Part shown: in pieces, positions 54,058 through 63,883 of the stretch | Layout: every line of letters begins with the position of its first letter | How positions within the stretch are numbered: the first letter of the stretch is position 1 | The notes under the pieces: model-generated | What the model saw: only the letters and a program-made list of their open reading frames with translations | Databases searched by the model: none | What the model was told of the DNA's origin: nothing | Assembly: GCA_017429985.1 (NCBI GenBank) | Contig: JAFRNW010000006.1 | Location: forward strand, 40,905-104,904 | From: Clostridia bacterium | GTDB lineage: Bacteria; Bacillota; Clostridia; Christensenellales; CAG-138 | Length of the DNA stretch: 64,000 nt | Direction: 5' to 3' | Position numbers and translations under genes: made by a program

Positions 54058-57000
54058 GCAGACTGGATCTCTATTTAGGAAGAGCGAACACCGACAAGAC
54101 GGACAGCCTCTACGAAGCCGTCCTCTACCATATCGGGCGCGGCGACCGCACCTTTCTCGTCGTCCCGAAGCAGGCGACCTTCGCGGCGGAGCGCCGGCTC
54201 ATGGCTGCTTCCAAAGGCGGGATGTTCGGCATCTCCGTGCTTTCCCTGGACCGTCTGTGCGACGAGATCCTGAAAAGCTCCGGAAGCCCGCTTCCCTATC
54301 TTTCCGAACAGGGCATGTCCATGACGACCCGCCGCATCGCGGAAACGAACGCGGGGGCCCTCCGTGCCTTCACCGGCGCGATCCACCGCCAGGGATTCTG
54401 TTCCGAGCTCGCCGCCCTGATCTCCACGATGAAGCGCGCGTCCATCCGGCCCGACGATCTTGCATCCGCGATGGAAAAGCTTCCCGACGGAACGCTTCTC
54501 AAGGACAAGCTTTCGGACATCCTGCTTTTGTACCGGGAATCGGACAGCTATCTGAATGCAAGGTTTCTGACCGAGGACGACCGCATTCTCTCCGCCATCC
54601 GCTATCTCCCGTCCTCGTCAGTCGCGGGCGCGCATGTCTTCTTCGACGAGCTCCCCGAAATGACGGGGCTCTTCTACCAGTTCCTGGAAAGCCTCATGCT
54701 CACGGCGGAATCCGTCACGATCGGCATCACGGACGACCCGTCCGGATCCGGCGGCGACCTGTTTGAACCGGTCCGCCGGGCTGAGAAGGAGATCATCGAT
54801 CGCGCGGAACGGAACGGGATCCCGGTACGCAAAGAAAGGTTCTACCGTTCCCCGCAGCACGACAAGGCGCTCCTGCATCTTGAACAGCACTTTTTCACCT
54901 ACCCGTACGATACCTACCTTCAGTCGACCGACCGGCTGCACGTATTCAGCGCGCCCGGTTACCAGGCGGAAGCGGACACGGTCTGCGACGAGATCGTAGG
55001 CCTCGTCAAAAAGGGGCTCCGGTACCGCGACATCGCCGTCGTCGTCACGGACCCGGGAACGTACGAAACCGTGCTCGCGAGGAGCCTGGGATTAAGGGGC
55101 ATCCCCTATTTTCTCGATTCCAAAAGACCGCTCCTCTCCCACCCGGCGGCCAACCTCGTGCAGTCCGCGCTCTCCGCGATCTCGGAAAACTTCTCCGCGC
55201 CGGAAATGCTAGAACTCGCCAAAACCGGATTCGCCGGCCTGACCAGGGAGGAGTCGGACGCGTTCGACAACCACGTCGTCCGTTTCGGGATCCGCGGAAG
55301 CCGGTTCCTGTCCCCGTTCAAAGGCAAGGACATCCCGGAGGAAGCCGAGAGCGCGAGACTGAAGCTGACGGAACCGCTCCTGAAACTCCGTGAATCCCTG
55401 CACGGAAGGACGGTCAAAGAAAAGCTCGGCGCGCTTTACGGATATCTTCTGGACATCTCGCTGCCGCAGCAGCTGGAGCAGCGTTCCCGTGAACTGGTCG
55501 CGTCCGGGATGCCCAGGGAAGCGGCGGAGCACGCGGAGCTCTGGAAACTTATGACGGAACTGTTCGACCAGCTGTACGTCATCCTCGGGGATACGCCGAT
55601 GAGCCGCGACGATTTCCTGTCGCTGATCCGGGAAGGCCTGTCGGGCGTCAAGGTGGGCGTCATTCCGGACACGGCCGACCGCGTACTGATCGGCGATACG
55701 GAACGGACCCGGCTTCCCGACAGCGTCCGCGTCCTGTTCGTCATGGGATCGACGGACGGTCTCCTTCCGAAAAGCCGCTATGACGACGGCATCATCGACA
55801 ACGGCGAACTCGCCCTTCTGGAGGATGCAGGGCTTCCCGTCTGGCAGAAGACGGACCAGGGTTCCGCCTGCGATCTGCTGAATCTTTACCAGCTGTTCTC
55901 AGCGCCGAGCGACGCGCTGTACCTGACGTTTTCCCAGAGCGGCGGAAGCAACGAACTTGTTCCCTCCCCGTTCGTCAAACGCATGCATGACATGTTCCAC
56001 GTACAGGTCAAGCAAACCGGGCTGCCGCATCCGTCGGCCGTCCCGGTCTGTGAACGGACCGGGCTCCGGATGCTGTCCGAGCATCTCAGGGAGGATACGA
56101 AAAACGGCGCATACAGCCCCGTCACGTCCGCCCTTCTCAGCTATTTCACAAACTCGCCGGAGTTCGCTCCCCTCACGGAGGAAATGCAGAAATCGTCGCT
56201 TGGCAGGATCTCTCCCGCGCCGCTCGGCACCGCGCTTTCCGAGGAACTGTACGGCAGGGATCTCAACATGGCCCCGACGCGGCTCGAAAAATTCAACGGA
56301 TGCCCGTTCCGACATTTCCTGGAATCCGGTCTCGGCGCGAAAAAGCGCCCGGAGGCGTCCGTCGGCGCACCGGAAGCCGGAACCTTTTACCACGCCATGC
56401 TCGACGCCTTCCTCAACCAGTGCGCTGAGGACGGGATCGACATCAAGACGGTCACGGACGAGCAGATCGGCCTGATCGTCGAGCAGATCACGCCGGGGGT
56501 GCTCGCCTCAGATCCGGACCGCGTGCTCGAAACAAACGAACGCGCGTCCGCGGAGCTGTTCATCATGGTGGAAAACGCCGTTCAGTGCATCCGCGCGCTC
56601 GTGCTCCAGTACAAGAGCGGAAGCTTCAAGCCCTTCGGTTCCGAAGTCCGGTTCGGGGACGGGTGCGTATTCCCCGCCATCACGCTGGACCTCGGAAACG
56701 GCAGGACCGCGAAACTGCACGGCGTGATCGACCGGATCGACACCGTCGCGGACGGGGACAGCCGCTTCGCGCGCGTGGTCGACTACAAGACGCACGGAAA
56801 GAAATTCGATTACGGCGCCATCCTGGACGGGATCTCCCTCCAGCTGCCGCTGTATCTCAGGGCGGTCGCGGCGGCATCCAGGGATCCCGAAGGCGTCGTA
56901 CGCGCCCTCCGTCCCTCCGGCGGGTATTACATGCCCGTGATCGCGGCGCCGTCCGATGACGGGGACGCTGAAAACCCCGTTCCGGAACTGAAGCTGGAGG

Positions 57001-57368
57001 GCCTTACCGTATCCGACCCGTTCATCATCGAAAGCACCGAGGAAAACCTCGGCAGTAATTCCAGGATCCTCAGAAACGTCAGGCGCGGCAAAAACGGGAC
57101 CCTGTCAGGCTCCGTCTGCAGCTATGACGATATGGAGCATCTTCTGAAAGAAGCGGTCTCGATCTCCGAGGAAACAACCAGAAAGATCCTGTCCGGCGAC
57201 GTCGGGATCTCTCCCATCGAGGGGAACTGCACCTACTGCGACTTTAAGAGCGTATGCCGGTTCGACAAGCGCCTCGGCACCTGCCGCACAAGGAAAAGGA
57301 AAAAGATCAAGCAGGAGCAGTTCTTTGAATCTCGCGGAAAGGAGGACGCGGAACATGGAATGGAGTGA
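54054..57368 (+). CDS. addB: ATP-dependent helicase/deoxyribonuclease subunit B
   Basis: A 1104-residue AddB, partner of AddA in the double-strand-break resection enzyme. The N-terminus LDLYLGRANTDKTDSLYEAV matches the AddB start, but the Walker A (normally GRSGSGKT-like) reads GRANTDKT. The C-terminal nuclease has CPFRHFLESGL, VVDYKTHGKKFD and the iron-sulphur ligands C-X2-C-X5-C (CTYCDFKSVC), the spacing of B. subtilis AddB. The ATG at 54054 overlaps the thpR stop (ATGA). Confidence 0.93.
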   Translation: MSRLDLYLGRANTDKTDSLYEAVLYHIGRGDRTFLVVPKQATFAAERRLMAASKGGMFGISVLSLDRLCDEILKSSGSPLPYLSEQGMSMTTRRIAETNAGALRAFTGAIHRQGFCSELAALISTMKRASIRPDDLASAMEKLPDGTLLKDKLSDILLLYRESDSYLNARFLTEDDRILSAIRYLPSSSVAGAHVFFDELPEMTGLFYQFLESLMLTAESVTIGITDDPSGSGGDLFEPVRRAEKEIIDRAERNGIPVRKERFYRSPQHDKALLHLEQHFFTYPYDTYLQSTDRLHVFSAPGYQAEADTVCDEIVGLVKKGLRYRDIAVVVTDPGTYETVLARSLGLRGIPYFLDSKRPLLSHPAANLVQSALSAISENFSAPEMLELAKTGFAGLTREESDAFDNHVVRFGIRGSRFLSPFKGKDIPEEAESARLKLTEPLLKLRESLHGRTVKEKLGALYGYLLDISLPQQLEQRSRELVASGMPREAAEHAELWKLMTELFDQLYVILGDTPMSRDDFLSLIREGLSGVKVGVIPDTADRVLIGDTERTRLPDSVRVLFVMGSTDGLLPKSRYDDGIIDNGELALLEDAGLPVWQKTDQGSACDLLNLYQLFSAPSDALYLTFSQSGGSNELVPSPFVKRMHDMFHVQVKQTGLPHPSAVPVCERTGLRMLSEHLREDTKNGAYSPVTSALLSYFTNSPEFAPLTEEMQKSSLGRISPAPLGTALSEELYGRDLNMAPTRLEKFNGCPFRHFLESGLGAKKRPEASVGAPEAGTFYHAMLDAFLNQCAEDGIDIKTVTDEQIGLIVEQITPGVLASDPDRVLETNERASAELFIMVENAVQCIRALVLQYKSGSFKPFGSEVRFGDGCVFPAITLDLGNGRTAKLHGVIDRIDTVADGDSRFARVVDYKTHGKKFDYGAILDGISLQLPLYLRAVAAASRDPEGVVRALRPSGGYYMPVIAAPSDDGDAENPVPELKLEGLTVSDPFIIESTEENLGSNSRILRNVRRGKNGTLSGSVCSYDDMEHLLKEAVSISEETTRKILSGDVGISPIEGNCTYCDFKSVCRFDKRLGTCRTRKRKKIKQEQFFESRGKEDAEHGME

Positions 57369-60300
57369 TTCCCAGAAACGCGCCATTTTCGAACAGGGCA
57401 ATCTGATCGTATCCGCCGCCGCGGGCGCCGGAAAAACGACCGTGCTGACGGAGCGCATCTGCTCCGCCGTGATCAGCGGCGTTCCGATCGAACGATTCCT
57501 CGTACTCACCTTCACCCGGGCAGCCGCCGCGGAAATGAAGCAGCGTATCCAGAGCCGTCTTCAGAAGGCTGTCGACGAATGCCGGGACGAAGCAAAGCGT
57601 CCCCTCCTTCTCGCGCAGTCCGTCGCCGTCAACAGCGCGAACATCTCCACGATCGACTCGTTCTGCACGAGGATCCTGCACCGGCACGGGCATACGATCG
57701 GCCTCGATTCCTCCGTCGGGATCGCGGACGAGATCCAGCTCTCCGTCATGAAGGACCGCATTCGGGACACGTTCTTCACCGCTCTTGCGCTGGACAGAGA
57801 CCCGGACTATCACAGAATGCTTTCCGCGTTCCGTTCCGAGGACGCCGTCTGGGAGGCCATACAGGCGCTCAGCACGTTCCTCGAAACGCGTCCCGATCCG
57901 GACGAGTGGCTTGCAAAAACAGAAGAGGAATATCTCCTGCCTTCCTACCTGGACAGGCTGTACGATACCCTGCTCAAAAGCATGAAGCTCGATCTGAGGG
58001 GCCCTGCGGACCGTTACGTCTCGGAACGCTACGCGCTCGGAAACGATTTCCCGAAAGCGTCGGCGATCATGGACGACGAGCTTTCAAGACTCCGCGCGCT
58101 CCTTCAGATGAATACCTATAAAACATACCGGGAAACAGCACTCTCGATCGAGTTTCAGCGCCTCAACTTCCCGCGGGATACCGATCCCTCCGTCAAGGGT
58201 CCCGTTCAGGAGGCGAGGGACGCAGTCAAGGAGTGCCTGAAAGCCCAGCGCGCCGTTCTGAGCGTTTCCCGTGAAGATGACGAAACCCGTCTCTCTGAAA
58301 GCTATCCGCTCCTTCTGTCCTATCTGTCCCTCACGAGGCGCTACCGGAGCGAACTGACGGAAATGAAGCGCAAACAGGGCGTGATGGACTTTTCGGACGC
58401 GGAGCATTTCGCGCTTAGGATCCTGTCCGATGAACGGATCGCCGGGGAGTACCGCGAAAAGTTCCGGTATATCATGATCGACGAGTATCAGGACAGCAAC
58501 GGCGTCCAGGAAGCGCTGATCAACGCGATCCGGAAGCCGGACAATCTGTTTCTGGTCGGGGATATCAAGCAGTCCATCTACCGGTTCCGCTCAGCGGAGC
58601 CCGCCCTCTTTCTCGACAAGATCCGCACCTATACCGGGTCCAGAGGAGAGCGCATCGATCTGAACGACAACTACCGGAGTTCCGCGGAAGTGATCAACGC
58701 GGTCAACGCGGTATTTCAGAGCATCATGACGGAACCTGTCGCGGACATGGATTACGATGAGAACGCGCGGCTTCACCTGAAATCCGACAATCCGTACGGG
58801 AGTGCGGAAATCGCTGCCGTCGTCACCGTGCCGGACAGCAGCAAAACGATCCTCGACGAATCGGGAACCCCTGCTTCCCTGCTCACGGACGAGGAACAGG
58901 CTTATCTCGAGGACGTCAAGAGCGCGGAACTGGAAGCGCGGTTTATCGCGAAACGGATCCGCGAGATGATCGACCGTGTGCCCTACCGCGGCAAGGACAA
59001 TAAAGAAGACCGTCCCCTGCGCTACAGCGATTTCGCGATCCTGCTCCGCGCGTCCACCAACGCGCAGCTGATCTCGGAAGTACTCGCCATGGAGGGGATC
59101 CCATGCTTTGCCCAGGCTTCCGGCGGGTATTTCGACGCGATCGAAGTCCAGATCCTGCTCAACTGTCTTCGCGTCGCGGACAACCGGCGCCAGGACATCC
59201 CGCTCCTATCCGTTCTGCGCTCCCCGCTGTTCGGTTTCACGACGGAAGAACTGGCGCGCATCAGGGTTCTCGAACACGGACAAAAGCAGTTCTACGAATC
59301 GTTCTTCACGCTTTCGGAGCGCGAACCCGAAGGCGAATACGCATCTCTGATCGGGAAAGTGCAGAAGGCGGTAGGTTTCCTGAACGACCTGCATGATATG
59401 AGCCTCACGTCGGGCCCCACCGCCCTTCTTCTGAAGATCGTGGACGAGACCGGCTACTATGAGCAGACCGGCGCGCTGCCTGCCGGCCAGCAGCGTCTCC
59501 GCAATATCGACGCACTGATCGAAAAGGCCCATACGTTCGAGTCGAGCGGCCTGTCCGGCGTCTGGCGTTTCGTGCGCGCCATGGAAGCCGCCTCCAAGAA
59601 CGCGGACGTCGCCGTACCGCAGAATTCGGTCGGGGACGTCGTCCGGATCCTGACGATCCACCGTTCCAAGGGTCTCGAATTCCCGGTCGTGTTCGTCGCG
59701 CAGACGGGGACCCGGTTCAACCGCAGGGACGCCGCAAAGACGGTCAATTTCCATTCGGATCTAGGGATCGGACTCAAATACGAGGCAAAGCACGTGAAAT
59801 ACGAGACGATCGTAAGGCGTGCTGTTGCGGAAAAAGGGCTCTGCGAGTCCGTTGCGGAAGAGATGCGCGTGCTGTACGTCGCCATGACGCGCGCGAGGCA
59901 GAACCTGATTTTGGTCGCAAGCGTGCAGGACAGGGAAAAGACCGAACTCCGAGCAGGCGTTCCGCTCTCCCCGACCGACGTGAAAAAAGCGTCCTGCCCG
60001 TTCCTCTGGCTTCTCTCCGCCGCCGGTCAGAAAGATTCCGACCTGCCGCTCACAATTGTGAAGTGCGAGGATCTTCTTCCCTCCGCGCAGGCCGTGACGC
60101 CCGGATCCTCGGAGGAGCCGGATCCGGACTATGAGAAAAAGCTCAGAGAATCGCTCCGTTATCAGTATCCCCATCCGGAAGCGACCGCGCTTCCCGGGAA
60201 ATCGGCCGTCAGCCAGGCGGCAAGACTCTCCGGCGAATCCGGCAGCCCGCTGTTTTTGGAGCATCTCTCCTTCGATCCGCCCGCCTTCCTCACCGGGAAT

Positions 60301-60816
60301 GAACCCACCGCCGCCATGCGCGGCACGGCGACCCACCGGCTTCTCGAACGTCTGCCTTTCCGCGTGACGGACGCGGAATCGCTCCGCGAAGAAATGGAAT
60401 CGCTTCTTTCGTCCGGAAGACTGACCGAGGAGGAATCCCGAATGATCCGGATGGATTCCGTCGGATGGTATGTGTCGTCCGATCTCTGGAAACGCGCCGG
60501 ATCTTCGCAGGAAACGCACCGCGAATGGAATTTCACCGTGAGCGTCCCCGCCTCCGAGGTGTTCGACACGCCTCTTACCGAGACCGTGCTGATGCAGGGC
60601 GTCATCGACTTCTGCTTCCTCGAGAACGGAAAGTGGGTGCTCGTCGACTATAAGACGGACGGACTCCTTCCGGACGAGACACCGGAATCCCACGCGGAAG
60701 TCCACCGCCGCCAGCTCGAGCTCTACTCGGTCACACTGGAACGGATCACGGGCAGGCCGGTATCCGAACGGTATGTCGTCCTGCTGAATTCCCGTGCAGC
60801 GGTCCGTCTTCTGTGA
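57355..60816 (+). CDS. addA: ATP-dependent helicase/nuclease subunit A
   Basis: A 1153-residue UvrD-type helicase-nuclease. Walker A is SAAAGAGKTTVLTERI, Walker B is IMIDEYQDSN, motif III is VGDIKQSIYRFR, and the RecB-type nuclease motif is VLVDYKTD near the C-terminus. The ATG at 57355 is fixed by AAAGGAGG 8-9 nt upstream and overlaps the addB end by 14 nt. With AddB it processes broken ends for RecA loading. Confidence 0.96.
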   Translation: MEWSDSQKRAIFEQGNLIVSAAAGAGKTTVLTERICSAVISGVPIERFLVLTFTRAAAAEMKQRIQSRLQKAVDECRDEAKRPLLLAQSVAVNSANISTIDSFCTRILHRHGHTIGLDSSVGIADEIQLSVMKDRIRDTFFTALALDRDPDYHRMLSAFRSEDAVWEAIQALSTFLETRPDPDEWLAKTEEEYLLPSYLDRLYDTLLKSMKLDLRGPADRYVSERYALGNDFPKASAIMDDELSRLRALLQMNTYKTYRETALSIEFQRLNFPRDTDPSVKGPVQEARDAVKECLKAQRAVLSVSREDDETRLSESYPLLLSYLSLTRRYRSELTEMKRKQGVMDFSDAEHFALRILSDERIAGEYREKFRYIMIDEYQDSNGVQEALINAIRKPDNLFLVGDIKQSIYRFRSAEPALFLDKIRTYTGSRGERIDLNDNYRSSAEVINAVNAVFQSIMTEPVADMDYDENARLHLKSDNPYGSAEIAAVVTVPDSSKTILDESGTPASLLTDEEQAYLEDVKSAELEARFIAKRIREMIDRVPYRGKDNKEDRPLRYSDFAILLRASTNAQLISEVLAMEGIPCFAQASGGYFDAIEVQILLNCLRVADNRRQDIPLLSVLRSPLFGFTTEELARIRVLEHGQKQFYESFFTLSEREPEGEYASLIGKVQKAVGFLNDLHDMSLTSGPTALLLKIVDETGYYEQTGALPAGQQRLRNIDALIEKAHTFESSGLSGVWRFVRAMEAASKNADVAVPQNSVGDVVRILTIHRSKGLEFPVVFVAQTGTRFNRRDAAKTVNFHSDLGIGLKYEAKHVKYETIVRRAVAEKGLCESVAEEMRVLYVAMTRARQNLILVASVQDREKTELRAGVPLSPTDVKKASCPFLWLLSAAGQKDSDLPLTIVKCEDLLPSAQAVTPGSSEEPDPDYEKKLRESLRYQYPHPEATALPGKSAVSQAARLSGESGSPLFLEHLSFDPPAFLTGNEPTAAMRGTATHRLLERLPFRVTDAESLREEMESLLSSGRLTEEESRMIRMDSVGWYVSSDLWKRAGSSQETHREWNFTVSVPASEVFDTPLTETVLMQGVIDFCFLENGKWVLVDYKTDGLLPDETPESHAEVHRRQLELYSVTLERITGRPVSERYVVLLNSRAAVRLL

Positions 60817-60855
60817 TAGAATACATAAGTTGAGTAAACACTTGGAGGATATCCC

Positions 60856-61662
60856 ATGACCATCATTCAGGCCGTCATTCTCGGACTGGTGCAGGGACTC
60901 TGCGAGTTCCTTCCCGTCAGCAGCAGCGGTCACCTTCTCCTTCTGCAGAACATCTTCGGCATCACGGAAGGACAGACCTTCTTCACCGTCATGCTCCACC
61001 TCGGAACGCTTCTGGCCGTTCTGATCGTATACCGCAAAACGATCCTGGAGATTCTCCGGCACCCGTTCCAGAAACTGACCGGCTATCTCCTGCTCGCCAC
61101 TGTGCCGACCGTTCTGATCGCCATCCTGTTCAAAAAGGTGTCCCCCTTCTCCGGCTTCTATGAAAAGGCCGAAGCCGGGAAGTATCTCGGCGTCTGCTTC
61201 CTGATCACGTCCGCCCTCCTGATCGCGGCGGAGAAGGTCCGGGCCCGCGGCAAACGCCGCGGTCTTTCGGCGATGCGGCCGAAGGACGCGCTGATCATCG
61301 GCGCCATGCAGGGACTGGGCACGCTTTCGGGCGTCTCCCGCTCGGGTTCCACCATCGCAGGCGCGCTGTTCTCCGGGCTGAACCGGAAGGCCGCGGCAGA
61401 CTTCTCGTTCCTGCTGTCCATCATCGCGATTGCGGGCGGAGCCGTCCTTGAGATTCCGGACGCGCTCGAGCAGGGTCTTTCGAACATCCCCTGGATCCCG
61501 CTCATCATCGGCATGATCGTGGCGTTTTTAACCGGGCTGTTCGCGATTCGGCTCATGCTCCGGGTCATCAAAAAGAAAAAACTGGTCTGGTTCGCGGTGT
61601 ATACCGCCGTTCTCGGCCTTCTGATCATCCTGGACCAGCTGATCTTCCATGTTTTCTTCTGA
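60856..61662 (+). CDS. uppP: Undecaprenyl-diphosphatase
   Basis: A 268-residue membrane phosphatase recycling the undecaprenyl carrier for wall synthesis (BacA type; overexpression gives bacitracin resistance). Two active-site motifs are seen: EFLPVSSSGHLLLL and LSGVSRSGSTIAGAL. About eight helices are present. GGAGGA precedes the ATG; a TAGAAT box lies at 60817-60822. Confidence 0.95.
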   Translation: MTIIQAVILGLVQGLCEFLPVSSSGHLLLLQNIFGITEGQTFFTVMLHLGTLLAVLIVYRKTILEILRHPFQKLTGYLLLATVPTVLIAILFKKVSPFSGFYEKAEAGKYLGVCFLITSALLIAAEKVRARGKRRGLSAMRPKDALIIGAMQGLGTLSGVSRSGSTIAGALFSGLNRKAAADFSFLLSIIAIAGGAVLEIPDALEQGLSNIPWIPLIIGMIVAFLTGLFAIRLMLRVIKKKKLVWFAVYTAVLGLLIILDQLIFHVFF

Positions 61663-61671
61663 CGGGTATCT

Positions 61672-63603
61672 ATGAAACGGTTTTTCCATCATTCCAGGCT
61701 CTTAAAGTACAGGACGCCCCAGGGCGCCGTCACCTGCGGCACCGTCGTCCGCCTGTCCTGCGAGATCGGCGAGGACGAGCGGCGTGCGGTCATTTCCGTC
61801 CGTTTCCGCTGTTCCGGGCAGGAAACGCTTATAAGGATGAAGCCGGACGGGGACCTCGTGTCCTGCGAGTGGACCGCTCCTGCCAGACCGCAGCTCGTGG
61901 AATACTCCTTCCTGCTCGCCTATCCGGACGGTCACGCAGAATACTACGGCGGCAACAGCGGCGAAGGCCGTTACTTCACGTCCGACCCGGACTTCTTCCG
62001 GATCGTCGTCTACGATCCCGCCTATACGACCCCCGAATGGTTCCGCCGCGGTATCTGCTACCAGATCTTCCCCGACCGCTTCTGCCGGTCCAGCTGGGAG
62101 GATTTCCACAACAGGATCAACTACGAGGCCGGCATGGGCCGTCATCCGAAGGTCCATGAGCGCTGGTCGGAACCCGCGCTGTACAAGGCTTCCGTCGGAG
62201 AGAAGGACTACGTTCCGGACGATTTCTTCGGCGGCGACCTGAACGGCATCATATCCAAACTCGACTATATCGCCTCATTCGGCGTGACGTGCATCTATCT
62301 GAACCCGATCTTCGCGTCCTCGTCCAACCACCGCTACAACACCGCGGATTACATGATCATCGATCCGATTCTCGGATCCGACGACGATTTCAGAAGGCTC
62401 TGCGAGGAAGCGCGCAGACGCGGTATCCGCATCATGCTGGACGGCGTGTTCTCGCACACGGGAAGCGACAGCATCTACTTCAACAGGGAAGGCCACTACG
62501 GCCTGAAATCCGGCGCATACCACGATCCCTCCTCCCCTTACCGAGAATGGTATCTGTTCAACGAAGACGGCACGTATAAGTGCTGGTGGAATTTTGAAAC
62601 CCTTCCCGACGTCTGGGAGATGACCCCCTCCTACATCGAGTTCATCACGGGCGAACACGGCGTAATCCGCAAATGGGCGGACGCAGGCGCGACCAGCTGG
62701 CGTCTTGACGTTGCGGACGAGCTGCCGGACGAGTTCATCCGCATTCTCAGGAAAACCATCAAGGAATGCGATCCGGAAGGCGTGATCCTCGGCGAGGTCT
62801 GGGAGGATCCGACGACAAAACTCGGTCCCGAAGGACGTCGCGGGTACGTCAACGGCGATGAACTGGATTCCGTCATGAACTACGGGTTCACCGACGCGCT
62901 TGCGGACTTCCTCTCCGGAAAAAAGGATGCGTATACGCTTTCCCACAAGCTGCAGACGCAGCGGGAACAGTATCCCGCCCCCTTCTACGCTGCCGCGATG
63001 AATCTGATCAGTTCACACGACGTTCCGCGGGCTGCGACCGTATATGCCGGCGCGCCGGACCGTTCCGAACTCACCAGGGAACAGCAGGCCGTGTATGAGC
63101 CCCCGAAGGACAAGATTGAATACGGTCTGAAATGCATGCGTCTCGCAGCCACGCTGCAGGCGTCCGTTCCCGGCGTTCCCTGCATCTATTACGGGGACGA
63201 AGCAGGCCTGGCCGGTATGGCGGATCCGTTCAACCGCGCTCCCTATCCCTGGAAGCAGGAGAATCTGCCTCTCCTTGAGGACCTTCGCGCCATTTTTTCC
63301 ATCAGAAAGGAAAGCGAAGCGATGCAGTCCGGCAAATGCAGGATGGGCGCGGTCAATCAGGACGTGTTCTGCGTGATCCGCTATACGGATCATGAAACGG
63401 TGATCAGCTGCGTCAACAGAAGCGAGGTTCCTCAGACCGTATCTCTTTCAGAGAACAGTTTTCCGGAAGGGCCGGACGGAAACGACCTTCTTGACCTGGA
63501 GGGCACCTATTCCGCATTGTTCGGGGAATACATAGCACTCGGAAGCTCTTCTGAATTCCGGATCGCGCCTCTTTCGGCGCTGATTCTCGCAAGGAAGAAC
63601 TGA
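61672..63603 (+). CDS. GH13 alpha-glycosidase (neopullulanase/cyclomaltodextrinase-like)
   Basis: A 643-residue enzyme with an N-terminal beta-sandwich (1-115, CBM34-like), a catalytic barrel and a C-terminal beta domain. GH13 regions are visible: MLDGVFSHTG, the nucleophile in SWRLDVADE, the acid/base in GVILGEVWED, and SSHDVPRA. ICYQIFPDRF and YLNPIFAS are typical of the cyclomaltodextrinase/neopullulanase group. No signal peptide is present, so it acts on maltodextrins in the cytosol. It is 9 nt after uppP, a functionally odd pairing. Confidence 0.9.
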   Translation: MKRFFHHSRLLKYRTPQGAVTCGTVVRLSCEIGEDERRAVISVRFRCSGQETLIRMKPDGDLVSCEWTAPARPQLVEYSFLLAYPDGHAEYYGGNSGEGRYFTSDPDFFRIVVYDPAYTTPEWFRRGICYQIFPDRFCRSSWEDFHNRINYEAGMGRHPKVHERWSEPALYKASVGEKDYVPDDFFGGDLNGIISKLDYIASFGVTCIYLNPIFASSSNHRYNTADYMIIDPILGSDDDFRRLCEEARRRGIRIMLDGVFSHTGSDSIYFNREGHYGLKSGAYHDPSSPYREWYLFNEDGTYKCWWNFETLPDVWEMTPSYIEFITGEHGVIRKWADAGATSWRLDVADELPDEFIRILRKTIKECDPEGVILGEVWEDPTTKLGPEGRRGYVNGDELDSVMNYGFTDALADFLSGKKDAYTLSHKLQTQREQYPAPFYAAAMNLISSHDVPRAATVYAGAPDRSELTREQQAVYEPPKDKIEYGLKCMRLAATLQASVPGVPCIYYGDEAGLAGMADPFNRAPYPWKQENLPLLEDLRAIFSIRKESEAMQSGKCRMGAVNQDVFCVIRYTDHETVISCVNRSEVPQTVSLSENSFPEGPDGNDLLDLEGTYSALFGEYIALGSSSEFRIAPLSALILARKN

Positions 63604-63606
63604 GTC

Positions 63607-63635
63607 TTGCATTCCTTTCCCTAAACACCTATACT
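63607..63635 (+). promoter_or_regulatory. Promoter of the DUF1858 gene
   Basis: TTGCAT (63607-63612), 17-nt spacer, TATACT (63630-63635), 33 nt before the ATG. Confidence 0.6.
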
Positions 63636-63668
63636 GTCTTATTGAATGCTTCAGGAGGTATACATCAA

Positions 63669-63869
63669 ATGGCTATTACGAAAGACATGACGATCATGAA
63701 CGTGATCGGTAACGACGAAAACATCGCGGATATCCTGATGCAGTCCGGCATGCACTGCCTCGGCTGTATGATGGCGCACGGCGAATCGCTCGAGCAGGCA
63801 TGCCAGGTGCACGGCATCGACTGCGACGCCCTTGTTGCAGAGATCAACGAATATCTCGAAAGCAAATAA
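63669..63869 (+). CDS. DUF1858 domain protein
   Basis: 66 residues, almost entirely a DUF1858 domain: ITKDMTIMNVIGNDENIADI and the CXXC-type MHCLGCMMAHGESLEQAC. The domain is often found near hybrid-cluster and redox proteins; its function is unknown. An ideal AGGAGGT precedes the ATG at 63669. Confidence 0.9.
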   Translation: MAITKDMTIMNVIGNDENIADILMQSGMHCLGCMMAHGESLEQACQVHGIDCDALVAEINEYLESK

Positions 63870-63883
63870 TACAGCAAATCTGT

